From: an uncultured Bacteroidota bacterium
GTDB lineage: Bacteria; Bacteroidota; Bacteroidia; Chitinophagales; Chitinophagaceae
DNA length: 27,689 nucleotides
Assembly (NCBI GenBank): GCA_946479615.1
Contig: CAMLGR010000049.1
Coordinates: 1 to 27,689, forward strand
Direction of reading: 5' to 3'
Positions 1 through 7,396 of the stretch are shown here, piece after piece; the stretch's first letter is position 1; each line of letters starts with the position of its first letter. The notes below the pieces were generated by a model. The model made no database searches, was not told where the DNA came from, and saw only the letters and a program-made list of their open reading frames with translations. The translations under genes were made by a program, and so were the position numbers.

Positions 1-11
1 GCAACCAGCTG

Positions 12-1952
12 GTGGCTGTCAGGCGCGGACTGGGTACCATCGAGTATAAAAAAAGTTATCGTTGGTGGTATGTGCTGTCTGTATTTTCTTTTATTGCGGC
101 TACGGCGATCGTGCCATCGGCCATCTTCTATTTCCTTTCCTTTAAAGAAGAAAGATTATTGTCATTAAAACGAAGCCAGATAGAATTTGCCGCCGGTTTA
201 TTACAAAAATCAAAACGTGATACCGGCACAACGACAGATCATTTTCAACTTTCCTTCCACGAACCATTTTATTTTGAATGCTTCGCAGACAGCATGACCA
301 GGACCAACAGGAATGAACCTATGGGCGATTCATCTGATAACGGGTTTGAGGTTTTATATAAAAGAGTAAAGCCTTCTTTCTCTTCCTATTCGCGTGAGAT
401 CGAATTCTTAAAAAATAAATACAATGCTTCTAATGATTTTAACTGGCAATATATGCAGGACCAGTGCCAGCTATTGCTACGATATAAAGTAGCACAGACA
501 AACACTTACCTCGATGGCCGTAGTATGCTATCAATTTACAGCCCGATAGAAACAGGCATGCACAAAACAAAAGAAGCGATTAAAAGGAATATTATGTCTT
601 TTATTCTTTTAATAACTGGCTTACTGACCCTCCTGCTTGCATTTATGTACCTGTTGAACCGGCTGATCAAAAAAGTATTCTTCGATGGCTATGACGATAC
701 CGGCTATTACGAACATTTTGAGACACATTTTGTCAAGCTCTTACCGCCTGATGAAAACATATTTGTGATCGGGCTTGTCAATAGCGGCAAATCAAAAGCG
801 ATCAAGGGCTACCTGAACGACCAGGATGCCATTGTTACGGAGATCGAGATCGCAAGACTGGCAGACGAAGAGATAAAAGATATTATACCCAAACCCAGCA
901 ATCCCGGTGGCACCAAGAATGTAATCCTGATCCGTCACTTTGAAATGTTCATGAATGATATAGCAGTCAGCGAAAAGAAACTCCTGCTGCTCGAAGCATT
1001 ATTACGGCTGGAAAAAGACCAGGTCATTATTCTTTCTTCGCGTCCCTTTGAATCGATGGTTATCAAAACTCCTCCTGAAGAGAAAGAAAAACCGAAAGAC
1101 TTTACCGACCGGTGGCTGAACGTCATGAACAAGTTTTATATCGCTTACCATCAATGGGCTGCGGATAACAACGCCGATACCGATGCACTTCGCATCAAAA
1201 CGGAAAACGATATGCAGGCATTTAGCATTCAAACAGTGCTTGACTTCTGGAACAGGGGCAATACAGGCAGCACAATGAAACAGGTGCCCGGCTACCTGCA
1301 TATGCAGATCGAACTCTTTTTCAACAGGCTGGATGATGAATGCAGTCACAGTGATTTCCTGCGTGGGCTGCGCGATCCCGTTCTTACCTATATTACCAAT
1401 GAAAAAGGCGCTTTTTTTACGTTCGATTTTCAATACCGCCGTGAATCGCATATGATGAAAATAATCAAACGGCATTTTAATGATATGTATGAAAATACCT
1501 GTCTGAAAATTCAATCGCTTTCCAACAATTATTATATCGCCGCCTGGCAATCACTTACCCGCGACGAGCAACGCACTTTATATGACATTGCACTCGATCA
1601 GATGGTGAATCCATCCAACCGCGATACAGCTACCCGGCTGGCAGGATTGGGGTTGGTAAAAAGATTGGAGAATATAGCAGGCTACGAGATCATGAGCAAG
1701 AGCTTCCGCAATTTCATCTTTACCCAACTCGACAAAAAAGATGTAAACAGTTTTAAAGAAGAAGCCGCCTCGAAAGGAAGCTGGAGCAGTTTTCAATTGC
1801 CGGTATTAATAGTGGTGATCGCGCTGAGTATATTTCTTTTTACCACGCAAAAAGACGCGTTTACCAATATCGTAGCATACCTGGGTGCTGCGCTTGGTGC
1901 CATCGGCGCTCTATTAAAATTATTGGGTGTAATGCCATCCAAAGGATCATAG
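12..1952 (+). CDS. Membrane-anchored P-loop NTPase with winged-helix-like region (5' end probably outside window)
   Basis: The frame stays open to the left edge, so the GTG at 12 may not be the real start. Residues about 18-42 form one membrane segment and 195-216 a second. Between them lies a 150-residue probably extracytoplasmic stretch. A Walker A motif, GLVNSGKS, is at 254-261. A hydrophobic strand ending in acidic residues (VILIRHFE, about 304-311) may be Walker B, and the later strand QVIILSSRP resembles a sensor strand. Residues about 515-580 (DEQRTLYDIA ... RLAGLGLVKR ... SFRNFIF) look like a winged helix of the kind that follows STAND-type NTPase domains. A C-terminal hairpin of two hydrophobic segments starts near 596 and 620. 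I do not recognise a named family. A signalling, stress or defence NTPase is possible, but the function is unknown. Confidence 0.75.
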   Translation: MAVRRGLGTIEYKKSYRWWYVLSVFSFIAATAIVPSAIFYFLSFKEERLLSLKRSQIEFAAGLLQKSKRDTGTTTDHFQLSFHEPFYFECFADSMTRTNRNEPMGDSSDNGFEVLYKRVKPSFSSYSREIEFLKNKYNASNDFNWQYMQDQCQLLLRYKVAQTNTYLDGRSMLSIYSPIETGMHKTKEAIKRNIMSFILLITGLLTLLLAFMYLLNRLIKKVFFDGYDDTGYYEHFETHFVKLLPPDENIFVIGLVNSGKSKAIKGYLNDQDAIVTEIEIARLADEEIKDIIPKPSNPGGTKNVILIRHFEMFMNDIAVSEKKLLLLEALLRLEKDQVIILSSRPFESMVIKTPPEEKEKPKDFTDRWLNVMNKFYIAYHQWAADNNADTDALRIKTENDMQAFSIQTVLDFWNRGNTGSTMKQVPGYLHMQIELFFNRLDDECSHSDFLRGLRDPVLTYITNEKGAFFTFDFQYRRESHMMKIIKRHFNDMYENTCLKIQSLSNNYYIAAWQSLTRDEQRTLYDIALDQMVNPSNRDTATRLAGLGLVKRLENIAGYEIMSKSFRNFIFTQLDKKDVNSFKEEAASKGSWSSFQLPVLIVVIALSIFLFTTQKDAFTNIVAYLGAALGAIGALLKLLGVMPSKGS

Positions 1953-2547
1953 CACATATCTCCGTGGCTCTCTGTGTCTCCTCTGCGGTTCCCTGTGGTA
2001 TATGCCCTGTAAGAGAGATTCTATTCAAAATCTCTAAAAGACTTTATCCTGTAACCTTATTCCACAAAGAACCGCAGAGTTAGCAGGTGTTTTTACCCTG
2101 TTTACCGGGCTGAATAGGATCTGATATTCAAAACAAGGTTTTCCGGGCTTTTACCTTATGAGAAAATCCGGAGGTTTTTACCTTTTATCACTTCATAACT
2201 CATTGAAAACAGTAGTTAAGAATCATATCATTCGCTGCCAAACACGCATGACTAATTTGCAGTAAACTATTTTGACCCGTATAGGCATGGAAACCACAAG
2301 TCTATGCATGACTAGTAGTTTCCCCTGGTTCAAAAACTGGTGCAGGCGGCTTTTTCGGGGTATTTTTGCTCTTGTTCTGTTACTGAATCGTACTGCGTTC
2401 CGGGCTTCATGAAAAGCCTAATTACCGTACCCCCCGGAATCTATATGCAGTAGTCCTACTCCAATATTCTATCCCGAAAGATCTCATCCTGCCTATGTCT
2501 GCCACCAGCAATCCAAACCCTCAGGGTCGGCATTGTTTTAATTCAAA
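1953..2547. other. 595-base intergenic region
   Basis: No convincing gene was found. The left part (about 1962-2080) holds an inverted repeat of CTCTGTGTCTC/CTCTGCGG type, listed separately. Two direct copies of GCATGACTA lie 60 bases apart (2246-2254 and 2306-2314). A TAnnTTTG-like motif, TATTTTTG, sits at 2361-2368 but has no upstream TTTG box at the usual distance. The stretch before the transglycosylase is long for this genome and could hold a leader or a small RNA. I could not match it to any known riboswitch. Confidence 0.5.
1981..2079. repeat. Inverted repeat, CTCTGCGGTTC..GTGG family
   Basis: The left arm 1981-1998 (CTCTGCGGTTCCCTGTGG) pairs with 2062-2079 (CCACAAAGAACCGCAGAG), 16 of 18 bases matching. 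The left arm continues a run of similar short words (CCGTGGCTCTCTGTGTCTC) from about 1962. A small inner stem pairs AGAGAT (2014-2019) with ATCTCT (2030-2035). It lies directly downstream of the NTPase gene. Confidence 0.7.
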
Positions 2548-3477
2548 ATGAAAACGATGTTGAAAAGAAAACTACTTAAAACAGGCCTGTTTACTAACGG
2601 CATGATGATCCTTGTGGCTGTTGTAACCACAGCCGGTACATTAGTACCTTCTGCAGGTGTGCGTCAATCGCCCTCCGATACTGCCGCCTGGGTGAAATTC
2701 GATCCCCAGTTATTGCAACTGAGCGGCCTTCCTGAAACGGAATTTGCCAATGCTCCTGCTATTACACTCAATAAACAAGCTGAGAAATACGTGAGCCAGT
2801 TTGCCAAAGCCAACATCGAGATGCTCGAACTGGTCAGGGAAAGAGGTGTGACTACGTTTCCTGTAATGGACAGTGTATTCAGCCGTTATCATTTACCGCT
2901 GGAATTAAAATACCTGGCTGTTATTGAATCGGAACTATCGCCGAAAGCGGTATCACATGTAGGTGCAGCAGGTCCGTGGCAACTAATGCCGGTAACCGCC
3001 CGTATGCTTTCCCTGAAAGTAACCGCCAAATACGACGAACGCAAGCACGTTTATAAAAGCACTGTAGCTGCTGCCAAATACCTGCGTGACCTGTATAATG
3101 AATTCGGTGACTGGTTACTTGTGATCGCAGCTTATAACTCAGGTCCCGGTGGTGTATATAAAGCCATCAAAAAATCAGGCAGCCGTAATTTCTGGAAATT
3201 ACAATACTTCCTGCCTGCTGAAACAAGGAACCATGTAAAAAGATTTATTGGTGCACATTATTATTTCGAAGGCGAAGGAAGTGTGACCACCCTTACGAAA
3301 TCTGAAGTAGAAGTGTATACCAAAAAAATGATCGCTTATGTAGCGGAGCAAAATACTTTGCTGGAAGAAAAATTAATGGCTAAGAACACAGCCCCTGCCA
3401 ATGAGCCTGGCGCTACTGATAAAATATCACAGCCTGCCGCCATCAATGCAGAACTTAAATCAGCTGAAGAAGAATAA
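2548..3477 (+). CDS. Lytic transglycosylase, GH23/SLT (MltD-like)
   Basis: The product cleaves peptidoglycan glycan strands non-hydrolytically and should act in the periplasm. Residues about 11-37 form a signal peptide or N-terminal anchor. The SLT domain spans about 103-235. It carries the catalytic Glu127 in VIESELSP, the GAAGPWQLMP motif near 141-149, and AYNSGPGGV at 195-203, all hallmarks of family 1 lytic transglycosylases. The 309-residue length gives one catalytic domain plus a short charged, low-complexity tail. There are no LysM repeats, unlike typical MltD. The ATG at 2548 precedes MKTMLKRKLLK, a sensible signal-peptide start; the ATG three codons later is an alternative. The gene stands alone and ends at a strong terminator. 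Confidence 0.92.
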   Translation: MKTMLKRKLLKTGLFTNGMMILVAVVTTAGTLVPSAGVRQSPSDTAAWVKFDPQLLQLSGLPETEFANAPAITLNKQAEKYVSQFAKANIEMLELVRERGVTTFPVMDSVFSRYHLPLELKYLAVIESELSPKAVSHVGAAGPWQLMPVTARMLSLKVTAKYDERKHVYKSTVAAAKYLRDLYNEFGDWLLVIAAYNSGPGGVYKAIKKSGSRNFWKLQYFLPAETRNHVKRFIGAHYYFEGEGSVTTLTKSEVEVYTKKMIAYVAEQNTLLEEKLMAKNTAPANEPGATDKISQPAAINAELKSAEEE

Positions 3478-3514
3478 GAGTGATATGTGAGTTGTAAAGG
3501 AAGATTTCAAAAGT

Positions 3515-3542
3515 AAAAGGCGCACTAGATAGTGCGCCTTTT
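3515..3542. terminator. Bidirectional rho-independent terminator
   Basis: A perfect 12-bp stem pairs 3515-3526 (AAAAGGCGCACT) with 3531-3542 (AGTGCGCCTTTT) around the loop AGAT. A-tract and T-tract flanks let it work in both directions. It sits between the convergent transglycosylase and esterase genes. Confidence 0.9.
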
Positions 3543-3563
3543 TGACTTTTGAATATTGATCTT

Positions 3564-4430
3564 TCAATACTGATGAAATGCCTGGCTGATAAATTCGAGC
3601 ACTACCGGTAAGGAGGCTCTCCAGTAGGTCCAGTTATGGCCGCCGTCGCGGACACGGAATTCATGGGGTATTTCTTTTTTACGCATGGCGATATGCACGA
3701 GTGCATTTCCTTCGTATAAGAAGTCATCATCACCACAATCGATATACCAGCGCACCGATTTTTTTAACGTATCGGGAACTGCATTGACGAGGGCCAGCAC
3801 ACTCTGGCGCTTATAATATCGCTCGGCTGCAGAATCAGCCAATGCAGGATTATCGCGGCGCAGTTGCGTCTTAGCATCTTCCAGTGTTAAAGGGCCGGTA
3901 GCAGCACTCAACGGGCAGGCGGACGAAAATAATTCGGGATGATGCAGGGCATAGGTGAATGTGCCGCCGCCACCCATGCTAAGACCCGAAACGGCACGGT
4001 ATCTTTTATCACTTTTAATACGGTATTTCTTTTCAACGAAAGGCATCAGTTCTTCAAAGAAAAAATCTTCATAGCGCCAGGTACCGGTTACATTGTTTCC
4101 ATACCCGCGCTGCCCGGTGTTGGCATCGGGCATTACAATAATCATGGGAGTAGCTTTGCCTTCATTAATGGCTTTGTCGGCAATACTCAATACTTCTCCG
4201 AATTGTACCCAGCCGGTCTGGTCATCGCCGGCGCCATGCAGTAAATACAATACCGGGTAGCTGCGATCTGAAGATTCATAATCAGGAGGAAGATAGATGG
4301 CAAATTTTCTATCCATCTTTAATATTTTGCTGGACAATGATAGATTATCATATACTTTTCCTGTTTGTGCTGCCGTGAATAATGGCAACAGGGCCATAAT
4401 GAATACAAAAAGAAGAAACTGCTTTTTCAT
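3564..4430 (-). CDS. Secreted esterase, esterase-D/CE1 (PF00756) type
   Basis: This is an alpha/beta hydrolase of the family that includes acetylxylan and feruloyl esterases and trehalose-specific enzymes. Numbered from the ATG at 4430 (288 aa), residues 1-22 form a Sec signal peptide ending near TAAQ. The nucleophile Ser151 lies in GLSMGG, the oxyanion-hole region is LLHGAGDD (about 64-71), the likely acid is in DCGDDD (231-236), and His265 lies in GGHNW. All triad parts are present. A longer frame begins with TTG at 4439; I prefer MKKQFLLF because it starts the signal peptide cleanly. It is expected in the periplasm or exported and may trim acyl groups from polysaccharides. The substrate cannot be read from the sequence, and no carbohydrate-utilisation locus adjoins it. 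Confidence 0.88.
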   Translation of the reverse strand: MKKQFLLFVFIMALLPLFTAAQTGKVYDNLSLSSKILKMDRKFAIYLPPDYESSDRSYPVLYLLHGAGDDQTGWVQFGEVLSIADKAINEGKATPMIIVMPDANTGQRGYGNNVTGTWRYEDFFFEELMPFVEKKYRIKSDKRYRAVSGLSMGGGGTFTYALHHPELFSSACPLSAATGPLTLEDAKTQLRRDNPALADSAAERYYKRQSVLALVNAVPDTLKKSVRWYIDCGDDDFLYEGNALVHIAMRKKEIPHEFRVRDGGHNWTYWRASLPVVLEFISQAFHQY

Positions 4431-4549
4431 ATTTCGCAATGTTGGTTTGATTTTAAAGATAATTAATCTGCATAGTTAAAAGCCGGAAATATTATCTCTC
4501 CCGGCATATTCATTCAGCAACAGTCCTTATTAAAATTTCAGATCGCCGG

Positions 4550-4579
4550 GAACTTATAAGGCTCCAACCTTATAGGTTC
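4550..4579. repeat. CCTTATAGGTT hairpin A
   Basis: The left arm 4550-4561 (GAACTTATAAGG) pairs with 4568-4579 (CCTTATAGGTTC), 11 of 12 bases, around a 6-base loop. It shares the CCTTATAGGTT word with the larger palindrome at 4647-4689. Confidence 0.75.
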
Positions 4580-4646
4580 TAACTCCGTGAGCTATTAACC
4601 AAAGATTTATGTGAAAAAGAACAGGATAAAATGTTGTTTACTCAAA

Positions 4647-4689
4647 TTTCAATCAACCTATAAGGTGGCACCTTATAGGTTGATTGAAA
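4647..4689. repeat. 43-base near-perfect palindrome, TATAAGGTG-G-CACCTTATA core
   Basis: Arms of 21 bases (4647-4667 and 4669-4689) are exact reverse complements around a single G. The core AAGGTGNCACCTT recurs at 22026-22038 and, shortened, at 21921-21933. It resembles REP or MITE-like intergenic palindromes more than a terminator, because the stem is followed by A residues, not T. A protein-binding operator is the alternative. Confidence 0.85.
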
Positions 4690-4898
4690 AAAATTATTCC
4701 TCCACTATCCACGATTAAAAAACATTTTAAAATCGGGTTTAAACGGTTGAAATGAACTTATACGTTCCCTACTTCTTACAATTCCCGGATCGCTATGATC
4801 CTGCAATTTAATAGCCGATGCATCATGCTTTTCATACACCGCATTTAAAATTAAACCCTATCTTAGTCTCATTCATTTAACTAACCATCGTTTGCAAT

Positions 4899-5741
4899 AT
4901 GAAATACACAAGAAATGATTTTTTGAAAATGACAGGCATGGGTCTTACCAGTGCAGTGCTGTTCCCTTTGCCATCCACGGGCAGTTTTACCAATTATACT
5001 TCTTTTAAAGAAGCAAAATTCAAACTCGGGCTTGCTTCGTATACTTTCCGCAATTTCAGCCTGGACGATACACTTAAATGGTCAAAGCAACTGGGATTAA
5101 ACAGTATTTCCCTGAAGAGCATGCATATGCCGCTGGAGAGTTCCGAAGCGGATATCAAAAAGATCGCGGAAAAAGTAAGGGCGGCTGGTATCGACCTGTA
5201 CAGCGCCGGTGTGATTTATATGAAAACGCAAAAGGAACTGGAAACTGCATTTGCCTATGCTGCAACAGCCGGTCTTGGTATGATCGTAGGAGTACCCAAT
5301 CATGAGCTATTGCCACAGGCAGAAGAAATGGTGAAGAAGTATAATATCAAACTTGCCATTCATAATCATGGTCCCGGTGATAAATTATATACCAGCCCTT
5401 CTGATGTCTATGATAAAGTAAAGAATCTCGATAAAAGAATAGGACTTTGCATCGATATCGGTCACGTAGTGCGTATTGGCCTCGATCCTTCGAAAATGAT
5501 TGAGCAATACAAAGACAGGCTGTATGATATGCATATGAAAGATGAAGACAAAAACACAGCCGAAGGCAGCCCGGTCGAGATCGGTCATGGCGTGATCGAT
5601 ATACCAAAAGTGATTAAATCGTTAAAGAAAATAAACTATGCAGGCGTTGTAGGATTTGAATATGAAAAAGATGCAGACGCTCCTCTTGCCGGTCTTGCAG
5701 AATCAGTGGGATATGTGAGAGCGGTGATGAAGATGAGTTAG
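4899..5741 (+). CDS. Sugar phosphate isomerase/epimerase-like TIM barrel, exported
   Basis: The 280-aa product belongs to the xylose-isomerase-like/AP-endonuclease-2 TIM-barrel group. Motifs include HNHG (155-158), CIDIGH (184-189), MHMKD (211-215), GHG (229-231) and GFEYE (252-256). These supply the Glu, Asp and His metal ligands of the family. The N-terminus TRNDFLKMTG followed by a hydrophobic stretch resembles a Tat signal but has Asn where the second Arg should be. It therefore probably uses another export route or is a weakened Tat substrate. Related exported proteins are often annotated as putative sugar isomerases of unknown substrate. The stop codon lies inside an inverted-repeat arm. 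The gene appears monocistronic and is convergent with a barrel gene. Confidence 0.85.
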   Translation: MKYTRNDFLKMTGMGLTSAVLFPLPSTGSFTNYTSFKEAKFKLGLASYTFRNFSLDDTLKWSKQLGLNSISLKSMHMPLESSEADIKKIAEKVRAAGIDLYSAGVIYMKTQKELETAFAYAATAGLGMIVGVPNHELLPQAEEMVKKYNIKLAIHNHGPGDKLYTSPSDVYDKVKNLDKRIGLCIDIGHVVRIGLDPSKMIEQYKDRLYDMHMKDEDKNTAEGSPVEIGHGVIDIPKVIKSLKKINYAGVVGFEYEKDADAPLAGLAESVGYVRAVMKMS

Positions 5742-5861
5742 GTGTTAAGTTTCAGGTTTTAAATTTTAGGGGTTAGGTGTGTTACATCTTTATATTCAGT
5801 AGCAATCTTTTTGTATTACAGATTACAACAAGTATCTTTGCGGATTTCTCTAACACCTAAC
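5737..5861. repeat. GTTAGGTGTTA inverted-repeat element
   Basis: The arm 5737-5747 (GTTAGGTGTTA) is exactly inverted at 5851-5861 (TAACACCTAAC). A further near copy, GTTAGGTGTGTTA, is at 5772-5784. The left arm overlaps the isomerase stop codon and the right arm ends 2 bases before the barrel gene's stop. The interior holds a promoter-like sequence. Confidence 0.75.
5810..5840 (+). promoter_or_regulatory. Bacteroidota-type promoter pointing antisense into the 5863-6681 gene
   Basis: TTTG at 5810-5813, a 19-base spacer, and TATCTTTG at 5833-5840 match the TTTG / TAnnTTTG consensus exactly. The expected start is near 5847. The only plus-strand sequence downstream is the antisense of the barrel gene, so it would produce an antisense RNA or be a relic of a lost gene. 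Confidence 0.55.
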
Positions 5862-5862
5862 A

Positions 5863-6681
5863 TCACTTCTCCTCGGCCGCAACTGCTTTTGGCTTCTTTC
5901 CCAAGTCAAAAGTCAGCCTGGCCCCTGAAAAAGCATACATATCTTTTAATTTCGGGTTACCGCGCACATCTCCTTCCCGGGCGATCGGTGTTGAACGAAA
6001 AGCCAGTTCAAATGCCTTTGGGCCTTTTTCCAGCAATATGGTTTCGGGACTTGCATAGGTATCACTGACATCGTCAAGGTAATCAGTAAAGAGAAACCGA
6101 AGACCAATTTCAAAACTCAATTCGGTTCGCTCTTTCAATTTTATTTTCCAGCCACCACCAAAAGGAACACATAATTGCGTCAGCGAATATTTCTTTTTAT
6201 TGGGATATTCCGGCAATCCTTGTCCTTCGGTACTTAACGGGCGCAGGTATGTTTTTTTGTTATCCTTATCGTAGGTATAAGGATTAAAATGAAAAGCCCC
6301 AAGTCCCAGAAATACATAAGGAAAAGAAGTATACGATTCCGGGTCGAGAATATTTACTTCGGCACAAATACTCGCTTCCCAGATATCTGTTTTAAAATTA
6401 AGATTCCGGTTTCGGATATCGGCTTGCTTATTATCCTTATCATCGGCAGATACACGTGCCCAGGCAAACCCGCCCCTGACCACGATCATATCTCCCGTAT
6501 TATATTTCAGGTTGATCCCTGCAGCAGGACCGATATTTTTAAATGGAATACTTTTTTGTGTGAGATCGCCCTGGTAGCCGGCAACCCCAGGCATTATCTC
6601 CAGTTGCCATTTTACCTGCGCATGCCCGCCGATAGCGGCCAGCAATAGCAGGACAAGACAAGGTTTGGTTCTCATTTTCAT
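5863..6681 (-). CDS. Outer-membrane beta-barrel protein, DUF6089-like
   Basis: The 272-aa product has a signal peptide (about 1-21, ending GGHAQ) and alternating hydrophobic/polar strands typical of an outer-membrane barrel. The segment EIGLRFLFTDYLDDVSDTY (about 195-213) is a hallmark I associate with Bacteroidota DUF6089 proteins. The C-terminus is charged and low in complexity (KKPKAVAAEEK), with no aromatic terminal residue. Two in-frame ATGs lie two codons apart at 6681 and 6675; the first is used. It is divergent from the META lipoprotein. Minus-strand TATATTTA upstream is one mismatch from the -7 box. The function is unknown; family members are presumed envelope structural or assembly proteins. 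Confidence 0.8.
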   Translation of the reverse strand: MKMRTKPCLVLLLLAAIGGHAQVKWQLEIMPGVAGYQGDLTQKSIPFKNIGPAAGINLKYNTGDMIVVRGGFAWARVSADDKDNKQADIRNRNLNFKTDIWEASICAEVNILDPESYTSFPYVFLGLGAFHFNPYTYDKDNKKTYLRPLSTEGQGLPEYPNKKKYSLTQLCVPFGGGWKIKLKERTELSFEIGLRFLFTDYLDDVSDTYASPETILLEKGPKAFELAFRSTPIAREGDVRGNPKLKDMYAFSGARLTFDLGKKPKAVAAEEK

Positions 6682-6743
6682 TAGTTTGGTTAAGAAGACT
6701 GCGACACAGGCAGGTGGGAACGGTCGTTCTTTAAATATAATCT

Positions 6744-6774
6744 TTTTTAAGAAGAATTTTCAGCCTGATATTTG
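6744..6774 (+). promoter_or_regulatory. Possible promoter of META lipoprotein
   Basis: TTTT (6744-6747), 19 bases, then GATATTTG (6767-6774) match TTTG/TAnnTTTG with one mismatch in each box. The predicted start near 6781 leaves a leader of about 24 bases before the ATG at 6805. Confidence 0.4.
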
Positions 6775-6804
6775 CAACTCCTCTTTCAACATAAATTATT
6801 GCGG

Positions 6805-7230
6805 ATGAAAAAAATTCTTTTTATAGCATTGGCGGCTGTGATAACATCTGTTTCCTGCAGCCCTAAATTATCACCTGATGCAGGCTGGGGCAACCAGCGC
6901 TGGGTATTGACCGAATTGAAAGGCGTTCCGGTACAATTAAGCGGAAGTAGGAAAGATGCCTTTATCGAATTCTCTCCTGCCGATAAACGTTTTAGCGGCA
7001 ATGGCGGCTGTAACCGCATCAATGGAAGTTATACCGTTGAAAAGAAAGATCATATCAGCCTGGGAGAAGTAGTCAGTACCAAAATGAGTTGCAATGATAT
7101 TTCTTTTGAAAATGCATTCCTGTCTACCCTTTCGGATGTGAATCGCTTTGAAACCGATGGCGGTGTCTTATTGATGAAAAAGAACAAGGAAGTCATTCTT
7201 CGTTTTGAAACAAGGGCAAGAGGCAATTAA
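6805..7230 (+). CDS. META-domain lipoprotein (HslJ-like)
   Basis: The ATG at 6805 gives 141 aa beginning MKKILFIALAAVITSVSC, a signal peptide with a lipobox-like SVSC, so Cys18 should be lipidated. A longer frame from a TTG at 6772 would bury this signal and overlap the likely promoter. The rest is one META domain: an NQRWVLTEL opening, then FSGNGGCNRINGSY (about 60-73), which is the family signature, MSCND (about 90-94), and a final LILRFE-like strand. HslJ homologues in other bacteria are linked to envelope stress and novobiocin tolerance; a similar role here is only inference. The protein likely sits in the outer or inner membrane facing the periplasm. Confidence 0.88.
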   Translation: MKKILFIALAAVITSVSCSPKLSPDAGWGNQRWVLTELKGVPVQLSGSRKDAFIEFSPADKRFSGNGGCNRINGSYTVEKKDHISLGEVVSTKMSCNDISFENAFLSTLSDVNRFETDGGVLLMKKNKEVILRFETRARGN

Positions 7231-7288
7231 CCGTTTATAGTCCGCCCGGCATAAATATGGGTATTTTTTTACCCACTATTCCAGCTAC

Positions 7289-7324
7289 CCGGTCAAAAGG
7301 AGCGAATCCTGCCCTTTTGACCGG
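7289..7324. terminator. CCGGTCAAAAGG hairpin downstream of META gene
   Basis: The arm 7289-7300 (CCGGTCAAAAGG) pairs perfectly with 7313-7324 (CCTTTTGACCGG) around a 12-base loop. There is no T-tract after it, so termination is uncertain. A second small hairpin, GGGTA-T7-TACCC, lies at 7259-7274. Confidence 0.5.
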
Positions 7325-7396
7325 CACTTGTTATAACGGATCAATAAAAGTATTTGGCACATATTTTACATTACAAGACTAACAACACCCCCTCAT

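Larger units (their letters stand above)
4431..4898. other. 468-base intergenic region with palindromic elements
   Basis: It separates two divergently transcribed genes and contains two CCTTATAGG-type hairpins, listed separately. I saw no gene. On the minus strand, TATCTTTA (about 35 bases upstream of the esterase ATG) is one mismatch from the Bacteroidota -7 box. No clean plus-strand promoter for the isomerase gene was seen, although ATCGTTTG lies just before its ATG. Confidence 0.5.

Noticed and set aside
1002..1550. 182-codon minus-strand frame
   Set aside because: It lies wholly inside the P-loop NTPase gene on the other strand and shows no domain or signal.
2361..2368. TATTTTTG as promoter of the lytic transglycosylase
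   Set aside because: The -7 box matches but there is no TTTG-like box at the right distance, and it would leave a leader of about 170 bases; mentioned only in the gap description.
6289..6648. 119-codon plus-strand frame antisense to the DUF6089-like gene
   Set aside because: The opposite strand encodes a clear barrel protein, and this frame has no recognisable features, despite the antisense promoter upstream.
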